From an uncultured Mucilaginibacter sp. (GTDB lineage Bacteria > Bacteroidota > Bacteroidia > Sphingobacteriales > Sphingobacteriaceae), in assembly GCF_946481715.1 (NCBI RefSeq), contig NZ_CAMLOV010000145.1, forward strand, positions 1-14,286: a stretch of 14,286 nucleotides of DNA, written 5' to 3'. The stretch's first letter is position 1; each line of letters starts with the position of its first letter. This document shows, piece by piece, positions 7,851 through 14,286 of the stretch. Made by a program: the position numbers and the translations under genes. The notes under the pieces are model-generated. The model was not told the DNA's origin, searched no databases, and saw nothing but the letters and a program-made list of their open reading frames with translations.

Positions 7851-7880
7851 GCCGCTTCCCTTTAATTCTTTATGCCCCTA

Positions 7881-7896
7881 TTGCCTTTAAAGGCAA
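7881..7896 (+). terminator. Possible terminator of the birA-dsbD operon
   Basis: TTGCCTTTAAAGGCAA is a perfect 16-bp palindrome 30 bases after the DsbD stop. As RNA it gives a 6-bp stem with a TTAA loop. The following bases (TCATTCTCATC) are only moderately T-rich, so termination is plausible but weakly supported. Confidence 0.4.
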
Positions 7897-7916
7897 TCAT
7901 TCTCATCAAAAAAGTG

Positions 7917-7924
7917 TAAATTCG
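7917..7924 (+). promoter_or_regulatory. Possible -7 promoter element for pfkA
   Basis: TAAATTCG differs from the Bacteroidota -7 consensus TAnnTTTG at one position and lies in the 172-bp gap before pfkA. No convincing TTG element is seen 19-21 bp upstream. A second near match, AACTTTTG at 7928-7935, is equally possible. Confidence 0.25.
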
Positions 7925-7936
7925 CCGAACTTTTGA

Positions 7937-7967
7937 GGCGGGATATAGCGCTATGCTAATACCCGCC
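7937..7967 (+). repeat. Nested palindrome in the pfkA leader
   Basis: GGCGGG (7937-7942) pairs with CCCGCC (7962-7967), and between them lies a perfect 10-bp palindrome ATAGCGCTAT (7945-7954). The structure is 55 bp before the pfkA ATG, downstream of the candidate promoter elements, so it would be in the 5' untranslated RNA if those are used. It could be an operator or a leader hairpin. Confidence 0.45.
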
Positions 7968-8022
7968 AACAAGGCAAAACAAACAGATATTTACAGGCTA
8001 TAGGGCGTTTCCTCTAATTACA

Positions 8023-9000
8023 ATGACGCAAATAAAAAAAATAGGACTCTTTACGTCGGGCGGCGACGCGCCGGGAATGAACGCTGCCATAAGGGCGGTT
8101 GTGCGTACGGCTAAGTATTATAACATCGAAGTTATTGGCATCCGCCGTGGCTACGAGGGTATGATAAACGGCGAGATGTTCCCGATGGACGGAAAATCTG
8201 TTGCCAACATCATCCAGCGTGGCGGTACTATACTAAAAACGGCCCGCAGCGAGCAGTTTAAAACCGCAGAGGGGCGCCGTTTAGCTTACGACCAGTTGGT
8301 AAAACACGGTATACAAGGCTTGGTTGCAATTGGTGGCGACGGTACCTTTACCGGTGCCCGCATTTTCGGCGGCGAATACGATATGCCGGTTGTGGGCTTG
8401 CCAGGCACTATTGATAATGACCTTTACGGCACTGATTTTACCATAGGTTACGATACTGCCATTAACACCGTAATTGATGCGGTAGATAAGATACGTGATA
8501 CAGCAGAATCGCACGACAGGCTTTTTATTGTAGAGGTGATGGGCCGCGATAGTGGTTTAATAGCACTGCGCACGGGTATTGCATCCGGTGCAGAGGCTAT
8601 CATTATCCCCGAAACCAACCGGGATATTAATGCCTTAATGGAAAGGCTGGAAAACGGCCGCAAGGATAAATCATCAAAAATTGTAATGGTTGCCGAAGGA
8701 GAAGACCCCGGAGGCGTATTTGACATTGGCCGCCAGGTAAAAGAGAAATTCCCTAATTACGATACCCGTGTATCTATACTTGGGCACATACAGCGTGGCG
8801 GCAAGCCTACCTGTATGGATAGGGTGCTGGCCAGCCGCATAGGCGTTGCAGCAGTTGAGGCTTTAAGAGACGGCCACCGAAACGAAATGATTGGCATTGT
8901 ACACAACGAAATTGCCTACACCCCATTTGAACATGCGTGCAAACACCACGTAGATATTAACGCCAACTTTTTAAAGATAGTGGAGATATTATCGATTTAA
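8023..9000 (+). CDS. pfkA: ATP-dependent 6-phosphofructokinase
   Basis: PfkA phosphorylates fructose 6-phosphate to fructose 1,6-bisphosphate, the committed step of glycolysis. The 325-residue length is normal for the bacterial ATP-dependent form. Motifs in order: TSGGDAPGMNAAIR (11-24), nucleotide loop GGDGT (104-108), catalytic PGTIDND (127-133), GRDSGLIAL (174-182) and the substrate-binding HIQRGG (255-260). Gly at the position after GGD and Gly rather than Lys in PGTIDND are the residues that mark ATP rather than pyrophosphate as phosphate donor. ATG at 8023 puts the first motif where it is in relatives. It is on the same strand as the dsbD operon but 172 bp away with its own leader structures, and is followed by a strong intrinsic terminator, so it is probably a single-gene transcript. 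Confidence 0.97.
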   Translation: MTQIKKIGLFTSGGDAPGMNAAIRAVVRTAKYYNIEVIGIRRGYEGMINGEMFPMDGKSVANIIQRGGTILKTARSEQFKTAEGRRLAYDQLVKHGIQGLVAIGGDGTFTGARIFGGEYDMPVVGLPGTIDNDLYGTDFTIGYDTAINTVIDAVDKIRDTAESHDRLFIVEVMGRDSGLIALRTGIASGAEAIIIPETNRDINALMERLENGRKDKSSKIVMVAEGEDPGGVFDIGRQVKEKFPNYDTRVSILGHIQRGGKPTCMDRVLASRIGVAAVEALRDGHRNEMIGIVHNEIAYTPFEHACKHHVDINANFLKIVEILSI

Positions 9001-9045
9001 GGAGCGATAAGCGAAAACAAAATTGCCGTTTAGGGCGTTTTTTCA

Positions 9046-9081
9046 AAACCCTTGCCATATTAGGCAGGGGTTTATTATTTT
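9046..9081 (+). terminator. Intrinsic terminator after pfkA
   Basis: AAACCCTTGCC (9046-9056) pairs with GGCAGGGGTTT (9063-9073) over 11 positions including one G-T wobble, with a 6-base loop, followed by the T-rich tail ATTATTTT. It lies 46 bases after the pfkA stop. This is the clearest plus-strand terminator in the window. Confidence 0.8.
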
Positions 9082-9083
9082 AG
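9052..9083 (+). promoter_or_regulatory. Possible terC promoter overlapping the terminator
   Basis: TTG at 9052-9054 and TATTTTAG at 9076-9083 (one mismatch to TAnnTTTG) are 21 bp apart and end 21 bases before the terC ATG, which fits a Bacteroidota promoter. Both elements are embedded in the pfkA terminator, so the match could be accidental. Confidence 0.25.
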
Positions 9084-9104
9084 TGCGCATACAAATTTTA
9101 CCCT

Positions 9105-9890
9105 ATGGAAATATTCACCGACCCGGAAGCGTGGATCTCGCTCATCACCCTTACTGTATTAGAAATTGTTTTGGGTATCGACAATGTGATATTCATCTCC
9201 ATCCTGTCAGACAAGCTACCCGCAAGTCAACAAGCAAGGGGCCGCCGCCTTGGTTTGGCCGGTGCCATGATAACCCGTGTTTTATTGCTGCTGTCGATTA
9301 CTTGGGTAATGAAGTTAACCGCACCATTGTTTAGCATAGCTGGCCTTGTTGGAGCTACAGACCCGGATTGGGTAGAGAAACTTGCCATCTCCGGCCGCGA
9401 CCTGATACTCATCATTGGCGGGTTGTTCCTCATTTATAAAAGTACCGCCGAGATTCACCATAAAATAGAAGGCGAAGAAGAAGATGCCGCCAAGGTAAAA
9501 CCAAAATCATTCTGGGCGACTATCTTCCAGATCATGCTGCTGGATATTGTTTTTTCCTTAGATTCTGTGATAACCGCCGTTGGTATGGCGCAACATGTAG
9601 AGATCATGATAACTGCCGTGGTAGTAGCGGTGGGTATTATGATGTGGGCATCAAACGGCGTGGCGGCGTTTGTAAACAGGCACCCTACTGTAAAAATGCT
9701 TGCGTTATCCTTCCTGTTATTGATAGGCGTTTCGCTTTTGGCAGAGGCGTTTGAACAGCATATCCCTAAAGGGTATATCTATTTTGCCATGGCATTCTCT
9801 ATCCTGGTAGAGATGCTGAACTTAAAAATGCGCTCCAAACGTGCCGCTAAATCGGCAAAAGGCATCAAGGTAGTACCGACGAAGAAATAA
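9105..9890 (+). CDS. TerC-family integral membrane protein
   Basis: This encodes a 261-residue membrane protein of the TerC family, whose members include tellurite-resistance TerC and the manganese exporters Alx and MeeF. Hydrophobic segments lie at about 11-33, 51-79, 97-111, 137-160, 166-188, 198-213 and 222-238. The two paired acidic signatures are present: EIVLGIDNVIF (20-30) and DIVFSLDSVITA (147-158), whose Asp residues sit inside membrane segments and likely bind the cation. A charged loop (112-135) and a basic C-terminal tail (241-261) are probably cytoplasmic. Metal export or protection of metal-loaded exported proteins is inferred from the family; tellurite resistance should not be assumed, as no ter cluster is present. 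It is preceded by the pfkA terminator and converges on tex. Confidence 0.9.
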   Translation: MEIFTDPEAWISLITLTVLEIVLGIDNVIFISILSDKLPASQQARGRRLGLAGAMITRVLLLLSITWVMKLTAPLFSIAGLVGATDPDWVEKLAISGRDLILIIGGLFLIYKSTAEIHHKIEGEEEDAAKVKPKSFWATIFQIMLLDIVFSLDSVITAVGMAQHVEIMITAVVVAVGIMMWASNGVAAFVNRHPTVKMLALSFLLLIGVSLLAEAFEQHIPKGYIYFAMAFSILVEMLNLKMRSKRAAKSAKGIKVVPTKK

Positions 9891-9928
9891 ACCGCCTCTT
9901 AAAGTGCCAAGCTAGACGGACTGCACTG

Positions 9929-9994
9929 CTGTACGAAAATTTATTTACGTACAGTTTTCGCACCGATTCGTATAACCTCGTACAGTTCGTACAG
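9929..9994. repeat. Cluster of CGTACAG heptamers
   Basis: CGTACAG occurs at 9948-9954, 9979-9985 and 9988-9994, and its exact reverse complement CTGTACG at 9929-9935. The first pair forms a 7-bp stem with a 12-base A/T loop; the last two are direct repeats 9 bp apart. The cluster lies between the 3' ends of terC and tex. It may act as a transcript-end structure or a protein-binding cluster. Confidence 0.55.
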
Positions 9995-10021
9995 CCAAAA
10001 GGCGATGTGCAATAATCTGGG

Positions 10022-10057
10022 TTTTTCTGTGGTTTTTCGGTGTTTTTCTTTGCTTTT
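10022..10057. other. Phased T-tracts, predicted curved DNA
   Basis: Four T-runs (10022-10026, 10033-10037, 10043-10047, 10054-10057) have centres spaced 11, 10 and 10.5 bp apart, close to one helical turn. Phased A/T tracts of this kind are known to bend DNA. The run ends 29 bases past the tex stop in the convergent terC-tex gap. Confidence 0.5.
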
Positions 10058-10086
10058 CCGATTTAATCCGTCACTAGTTCTTTCTT

Positions 10087-12357
10087 CTATTTAAACTTAT
10101 TCTTTAATGCAGCCAGCTTACTCATCATATCCATTTCCGGCTCGGGAGCTGGTTTGGCGGGGCGCTGCACAAAGGGTTTTTGTTGCGGGCGGTTATCGCG
10201 CGGTTTTGCAGCAACGGGTGCTTCGCGCTTTTCGTTCTCTTTCATCGATAGCGAGATGCGCTTGCGGTTGGCATCCACTTCGGTAACGGTAACCTCTACC
10301 CTTTGATGTACTTTAAGCACCTCGTTGGGGTCTTTAATATAGCGGTTGGTTATCTGGCTTAAATGTACAAGGCCATCCTGGTGTACGCCAATATCTACAA
10401 AGGCGCCAAAGTTGGTGATATTGGTTACAATGCCCGGCAGTTTCATGCCCACCTTCAAATCGTTTATGCCGTTAACACCATCAGTAAAGCTGAACGCTTC
10501 GAACTGCTCGCGCGGGTCGCGGCCGGGTTTGGCAAGCTCGGCTATGATATCGTTGAGGGTTGGCAAACCCACTGCCTCCGAAATGTATTTTTGTAACGGG
10601 ATCGATTTGCGCAGTTTATCATCCCGCATCAAATCCAGCACCTTACAGTTCATATCTTTGGCCATTTTCTCTACCAGGGCATAGCGCTCGGGGTGCACGG
10701 CACTGGTATCTAAGGGGTTTTCCGCTCCGCGTATGCGCAGGAAGCCCGCCGCCTGTTCGTAAGCCTTATCGCCAAGGCGGGCAACTTTCTTAAGCTGGTC
10801 GCGGCGTTTAAAGGCGCCGTTTTGGTTGCGGTACTCCACAATATTTTGCGCCAACTGCGGCCCAAGGCCCGATACATAGGCCAATATTTGTTTGGACGCG
10901 GTGTTCAGCTCTACCCCTACTGCATTTACGCAACTGATAACCGTATCATCCAATGAGGTTTGCAGTTTATTCTGATCCACATCGTGCTGGTACTGGCCCA
11001 CGCCGATAGATTTTGGGTCTATCTTCACCAGCTCTGCCAGTGGGTCCATCAGCCTGCGGCCGATAGATACCGCACCACGCACTGTAATATCTTTATCCGG
11101 GAATTCCTCCCTTGCTACATCCGATGCGGAGTAGATGGATGCCCCGCTTTCGTTTACCATCACAATAATGGCGCCCGGCAAATTCAGGTTGCGTACAAAC
11201 ACCTCGGTTTCGCGGCCGGCAGTACCGTTGCCAATTGCTATCGCCTCAATTTTATAACGCTCAAATAAATGCTGTACGGTTTTCTCAGCTTCTTTCGCCT
11301 GGCCGGCACCTGTGTGCGGGTAAATGGCAGTGTTCTCTAACAATTGCCCCTGCTCATCCAGCACAACCAGTTTACAACCGGTACGGAACCCCGGGTCTAT
11401 GGCCATCATACGTTTTTGCCCAAGCGGTGCGCCCAACAGCAGCTGGCGGGCATTCTCTGCAAATACACGGATGGCTTCTTCATCAGCTTTCTTTTTGGTA
11501 AGCAGGCGGATCTCTGTTTCCATGGAGGGCTTCAATAAACGCTTATAACCATCGCTAATGGCCAAACCTACCTGCGATGATGCAGCGTTGCGCCCCTTCA
11601 CAAACTCGCGCTCCAGCAGGGCTAAGGCATCTTCTTCGGTTGGTTTAATGTCCAGCCAAAGGATCTCCTCCTTTTCGCCGCGGCGCATGGCCAGGATGCG
11701 GTGAGATGGTGCCGATTTCACCGGCTCCGTCCAATCAAAGTAATCTTTGTATTTAATGCCCTCTGCCTCTTTGCCATCGGCAACTTTTGATTGAAAAGTG
11801 CCTTTCTCGGTGAACAGCTCGCGCATTTTGGCGCGGGTTTCGGCATGCTCGCTAATGTACTCGGCAATAATGTCGCGGGCACCGGCCAAAGCTTCCTCGG
11901 TATTCTTTACGCCCTTTTCCTCGTCTATATATTTACCGGCTTCCAGTTCCGAGTCAAAATTCTTTTGTTCCAGCAGTACATCTGCCAGCGGTTGCAGCCC
12001 TTTTTCGCGGGCGGCGGTTGCGCGGGTTTTGCGTTTGGGGCGGTATGGCAGGTAAATATCCTCCAGCAGTACCATGGTTTCGGCAGCGTTTACTGTGGCT
12101 TCCAATGCCGGCGTAAGCTTGCCCATATCGGTAAGCGATTTCAGGATGGCCTCGCGGCGTTTATCCAGATCGCGTAGCTGCTGAACCCGGTCGCGGATGG
12201 CGGCCACCTGCACTTCGTCCAGGCTGCCGGTTGCTTCTTTACGGTAACGGGAAATGAAGGGCACAGTTGCGCCTTCGTCTAACAGAGCTATAGTTGCGCT
12301 TACCTGTTTGCTGCCAACAGAAAGTTCTTGCGCTATTTTGATGTTGTATGATTCCAT
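10087..12357 (-). CDS. tex: Tex-family RNA-binding transcription accessory protein
   Basis: Tex is a conserved cytoplasmic nucleic-acid-binding protein related to eukaryotic Spt6, linked to transcription and RNA handling and needed for toxin gene expression or stress tolerance in some bacteria. The 756-residue product has the full family layout: helical N-terminal region (1 to about 190), YqgF/RNase H-like domain beginning at MAIDPGFRTGCK (318-329), helix-hairpin-helix repeats around 476-545 (AVGVELNTAS, then SGLGPQLAQNIV) and an S1 RNA-binding domain at 634-706 (GIVTNITNFGAFVDIG to ISLSMK). A Pro/Lys/Arg-rich linker and a short amphipathic end (MSKLAALKNKFK) follow. ATG at 12357 gives the standard MESYNIKIAQEL-type start. 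It is probably transcribed alone, since an intrinsic terminator separates it from the upstream DUF2807 gene. Confidence 0.96.
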   Translation of the reverse strand: MESYNIKIAQELSVGSKQVSATIALLDEGATVPFISRYRKEATGSLDEVQVAAIRDRVQQLRDLDKRREAILKSLTDMGKLTPALEATVNAAETMVLLEDIYLPYRPKRKTRATAAREKGLQPLADVLLEQKNFDSELEAGKYIDEEKGVKNTEEALAGARDIIAEYISEHAETRAKMRELFTEKGTFQSKVADGKEAEGIKYKDYFDWTEPVKSAPSHRILAMRRGEKEEILWLDIKPTEEDALALLEREFVKGRNAASSQVGLAISDGYKRLLKPSMETEIRLLTKKKADEEAIRVFAENARQLLLGAPLGQKRMMAIDPGFRTGCKLVVLDEQGQLLENTAIYPHTGAGQAKEAEKTVQHLFERYKIEAIAIGNGTAGRETEVFVRNLNLPGAIIVMVNESGASIYSASDVAREEFPDKDITVRGAVSIGRRLMDPLAELVKIDPKSIGVGQYQHDVDQNKLQTSLDDTVISCVNAVGVELNTASKQILAYVSGLGPQLAQNIVEYRNQNGAFKRRDQLKKVARLGDKAYEQAAGFLRIRGAENPLDTSAVHPERYALVEKMAKDMNCKVLDLMRDDKLRKSIPLQKYISEAVGLPTLNDIIAELAKPGRDPREQFEAFSFTDGVNGINDLKVGMKLPGIVTNITNFGAFVDIGVHQDGLVHLSQITNRYIKDPNEVLKVHQRVEVTVTEVDANRKRISLSMKENEKREAPVAAKPRDNRPQQKPFVQRPAKPAPEPEMDMMSKLAALKNKFK

Positions 12358-12364
12358 TTTTTGT

Positions 12365-12416
12365 GATTACACCGATTACTGACTGCGATTCCACCGATGG
12401 CGATTGATTCCACCGA
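12365..12416. repeat. Three copies of GATTCCACCGA in tex leader
   Basis: GATTCCACCGA occurs exactly at 12387-12397 and 12406-12416, with a one-mismatch copy GATTACACCGA at 12365-12375. Start-to-start spacings are 22 and 19 bp. On the transcribed minus strand they read TCGGTGGAATC, just upstream of the tex ATG, so they lie in the leader or promoter. Confidence 0.65.
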
Positions 12417-12519
12417 CTGGAGGCCACATCATTTACCGGGACTGCGAAGTTGGCACTCTTTAGCCACAAATCAAATTAGATTTTTTTAAACGAATGTTGA
12501 TGAGGCAATTTCATTTAAC

Positions 12520-12547
12520 CAAAAAAGCCACCGCTTACACGATGGCT
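12520..12547 (-). terminator. Intrinsic terminator of the DUF2807 gene
   Basis: Reading the minus strand, AGCCATCG and CGGTGGCT form an 8-bp stem (one G-U wobble) with loop TGTAAG, directly followed by TTTTT from 12525 down. It lies about 40 bases after the stop at 12586 and is a textbook intrinsic terminator separating this gene from tex. Confidence 0.85.
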
Positions 12548-12585
12548 GCTGCTGAATATATGATGGACTTTTGCAAAGGTAATTT

Positions 12586-13194
12586 TTATAATATAGTCAT
12601 ATCGTTTGTGGCCGCCACAAACTTGTTGGTTACTTTTTCTTGTTTGTTGGTTGCAATCAATTCGCTTTGGTTTACGGTTGCAGACTGGTCGTGAGTTAAG
12701 TTGTACTCGTTAACGTTGCCTTTTATATCTGCTTTGGCGCGGTCGTTTACGGTGATGCATGCTTTGTAAGCATCAAGGTTTAACTGTGCTGATGCATTGT
12801 TGAACAAATCAACATTCAGGTCTATCTTAGACAGGTTACCAAAAGATTTAACTTCGGAGTTGTCGTAAGCAGAGATGGCGCGCAAATCGGCAGCGGTTAC
12901 CCAAACCACTAAGGTTTTGGCGTTGTATGATGCAATACGTAATACGCCGTTATCGTTTTGCACCATGGCGCTTTCTGCGTAGTACTTGTTGTAAACCTTT
13001 ACCTGGTCGGCGGCGCCGTCTGATACGAACAGTTGCACATTACCGCGGATCTCGATTTTTTTGATCTGGCTAACGTTGGTAAGCACGGTGCTTACTTCTT
13101 CTTCGGCTTTGTTATTTGTTGCTGCAAAGGTGGTTGTTACGGTACCTAAGGCTAAAGTAACGATGGTTGCTATGGTTATGATTGAAGTTTTCAT
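12586..13194 (-). CDS. Exported DUF2807-like (GIN domain) protein
   Basis: This encodes a predicted 202-residue secreted protein. Residues 1-24 form a clean signal peptide (MKTS, hydrophobic core, ending Thr-Phe-Ala-Ala). The mature part is rich in short beta strands: IKKIEIRGNVQLFVSDG (44-60), VKVYNKYYAES (65-75), GVLRIASY (83-90), LVVWVTAADLRAISAYDNSEVKS (95-117), then SAQLNLDAYKACITVNDRAKADIKG. This rhythm of strands ending in small loops resembles the right-handed beta-helix DUF2807 (GIN, auto-transporter adhesin head) proteins common in Bacteroidota, though the domain is short and I rank it as probable. There is one cysteine (146). The frame stays open 78 codons upstream to 13428, but that extension is low-complexity and lacks a signal, so ATG at 13194 is chosen. 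Role unknown; the envelope location is inferred. Confidence 0.75.
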   Translation of the reverse strand: MKTSIITIATIVTLALGTVTTTFAATNNKAEEEVSTVLTNVSQIKKIEIRGNVQLFVSDGAADQVKVYNKYYAESAMVQNDNGVLRIASYNAKTLVVWVTAADLRAISAYDNSEVKSFGNLSKIDLNVDLFNNASAQLNLDAYKACITVNDRAKADIKGNVNEYNLTHDQSATVNQSELIATNKQEKVTNKFVAATNDMTIL

Positions 13195-13460
13195 GATTGA
13201 TAATATTTTGATTATGAATGTTTTTGTGTTTTCTGTTTCATTAAATACACACTTATGACGCACCCAAACGGCATCCGTTACAGCGGTTTTCGGTGTATTA
13301 GATGTATGGCAGGATATTATCGGTGAACGGTAGAAATGGGTCGGCGAAAAAGGTGAAGACAAATAGAGGTTTGAGCCGGTGAGATGGGCTGGGGTCAGGA
13401 TGATAAGTCCAAAAAGTGAATTAATCAAAAGCTCCCCCTTCAGGGGGCTGGGGGGCTAGG
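13195..13460. other. Intergenic region upstream of DUF2807 gene
   Basis: This 266-bp gap separates the receptor stop from the DUF2807 start. It should hold the promoter of the latter, but I found no full TAnnTTTG match near the ATG. It contains a small inverted repeat AACGG/CCGTT (13267-13279) and, at its left-to-right end, the C/G-rich palindrome annotated separately. Confidence 0.5.
13431..13457 (-). repeat. C/G-rich palindrome after the receptor stop
   Basis: CCCCC (13434-13438) and GGGGG (13443-13447) flank TTCA, with GCT/AGC pairing outside through a one-base bulge, and a second run GGGGGG follows (13450-13455). On the minus strand the hairpin begins within about 15 bases of the receptor stop and ends in TTTT, so it may act as its terminator. 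I recall similar CCCCCTTCAGGGGG-type words as frequent in Bacteroidota intergenic DNA, which I cannot check here. Confidence 0.6.
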
Positions 13461-14285
13461 CTAAAACGGTACGATCACCTTAAAACTCAAATTCCTCCCG
13501 ATGTTGTAGATGCCCAATCGGCCATTGGGCGAGCTGTTATAGTACTCAAAATACTTCAACCTGTTCAGGTTGGATTGATAAGCTACATCAAACAAGTTAT
13601 CGGCCTGCAGAAACAGGTCAAACAAGGGCTTGCCGCCTTTGCGGGTTACCGTGGTACTGATACCTGTGTTGACGAGCGTATACCCCGGCGTAGCGGTTTC
13701 GGTATTGTTGAGGGCGTAGAAACGATTTTGGGTTGAATACATATCGGCTTCCGCACGTAGGGTAACCTTGCTGAAAATTCCGTACGTGCCTTGCAACTTG
13801 ACAACCAAAGCCGAGCGAATATGCAGTGGCGGGATAAAGGGCAGGTACTTTGCCGCACCGTTTGATTGCGCTATCAGCTTTTCATTCTGGTTTAACCCTA
13901 CCACGTAAGCAAGGCTATTATTTAGGCTGAACCATTTTAGGTTATGCGGGTGCAGGTTAAAGCTGAATTCAGCGCCGTATAAACGCGCTTTAGATTGCTG
14001 GTACTGGTAGGTGCTGTTGCCGGGGACAATGATTACCGGGTTGCCGTTCTCATCATCCAGCCGCGATTGGTAAATGTAGTTCTGTACCTGGTTATTAAAC
14101 ACTTCGGCGGTGATGTCTGCATCCTTCAGGTAGGCGATAAAGCCAATATCTTCCTGCAAATTAAACTCGGGTACAAAGTTGCGGTTGCCCAGGTAAACAA
14201 TGTGCGCGCCGGGATCGAGCCCGTTGCTGCCTATTTCGGTAATATTTGGTGCGCGGTAGCCCCTCGCAATATTTGCTTTTATCAA
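13461..14285 (-). CDS. TonB-dependent receptor, C-terminal part
   Basis: This is the last 274 or so codons of an outer-membrane TonB-dependent receptor; the gene continues past the right edge. The codon at 14285 is TTG read inside the frame (Leu), not a start. Typical beta-barrel features are GYRAPNITEIG near the beginning, alternating aromatic/polar strands (for example LYGAEFSFNLHPHNL and VTLRAEADMY), the NLFDVAYQSNLNRLKYF block shared by many siderophore, cobalamin or metal receptors, and a C-terminal Phe needed for barrel assembly. The plug and TonB box are outside the window, so the ligand cannot be assigned; resemblance is to BtuB/iron-complex receptors rather than to SusC. The downstream neighbour on the same strand is the DUF2807-like secreted protein. 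Confidence 0.9.
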   Translation of the reverse strand: MIKANIARGYRAPNITEIGSNGLDPGAHIVYLGNRNFVPEFNLQEDIGFIAYLKDADITAEVFNNQVQNYIYQSRLDDENGNPVIIVPGNSTYQYQQSKARLYGAEFSFNLHPHNLKWFSLNNSLAYVVGLNQNEKLIAQSNGAAKYLPFIPPLHIRSALVVKLQGTYGIFSKVTLRAEADMYSTQNRFYALNNTETATPGYTLVNTGISTTVTRKGGKPLFDLFLQADNLFDVAYQSNLNRLKYFEYYNSSPNGRLGIYNIGRNLSFKVIVPF

Positions 14286-14286
14286 T

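Noticed and set aside
9001..9104. Manganese riboswitch (yybP-ykoY type) ahead of the TerC-family gene
   Set aside because: The gap is only 104 bp and is mostly explained by the pfkA terminator; no riboswitch core is visible.
9105..9890. Tellurite-resistance cluster
   Set aside because: Only a lone TerC-family protein is present; no TerB, TerD or TerZ-like genes flank it.
10960..12177. Several plus-strand open frames of 64-128 codons
   Set aside because: All are antisense to the intact tex coding region and look like mirror frames.
12494..12694. 66-codon plus-strand open frame
   Set aside because: It covers the terminator and the 3' end of the DUF2807 gene on the other strand and shows no protein family features.
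1..14286. CRISPR array, prophage, insertion sequence or antiphage island
   Set aside because: No regularly spaced repeat-spacer units, transposase, integrase, structural phage gene or nuclease cluster is visible.

Overview
The window looks like a chromosomal segment from a Bacteroidota bacterium, most likely family Sphingobacteriaceae and possibly Mucilaginibacter. This rests on recognisable protein families (FtsH, RsfS, HTH-less BirA, split DsbD, DUF2807-like protein, SusC/BtuB-type TonB-dependent receptor), the Bacteroidota-type linkage of ftsH with rsfS, a LUD-domain gene and birA, the lack of obvious Shine-Dalgarno sequences, and mid-range GC. The genus is an inference from sequence feel. 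No phage, insertion sequence, tRNA, rRNA or CRISPR array is visible.

Layout. Bases 1-355 hold no convincing gene but several strong palindromes. A metallophosphoesterase gene (356-1444, +) converges on a minus-strand operon running rsfS (4457-4831), ftsH (2274-4394), LUD-domain protein (1553-2191). Only 47 bp separate the rsfS start from a divergent plus-strand operon: birA (4879-5649), a secreted DsbD-alpha-like protein (5651-6103) and DsbD beta-gamma (6120-7850). Then come pfkA (8023-9000), a good intrinsic terminator, and a TerC-family gene (9105-9890). On the minus strand, reading leftwards from the right edge, are the C-terminal end of a TonB-dependent receptor (13461 to the edge), a small exported DUF2807-like protein (12586-13194) with a clear intrinsic terminator, and tex (10087-12357).

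Function. Most genes are housekeeping: membrane protein quality control (FtsH), ribosome dormancy (RsfS), biotinylation (BirA), export of reducing power to the periplasm (the split DsbD pair), glycolysis (PfkA), metal-ion or membrane homeostasis (TerC) and RNA/transcription maintenance (Tex). The right end is envelope-related (receptor plus secreted DUF2807 protein).

I found no convincing undescribed multi-gene system. The least explained structure lies between the genes. Many gaps carry their own short-word repeat or inverted repeat (GAATCAAGA, AAAGCTTAAAGC, CGTACAG, GATTCCACCGA, CCCCCTTCAGGGGG), and one gap carries four T-tracts phased at about 10.5 bp. These are listed individually as findings.
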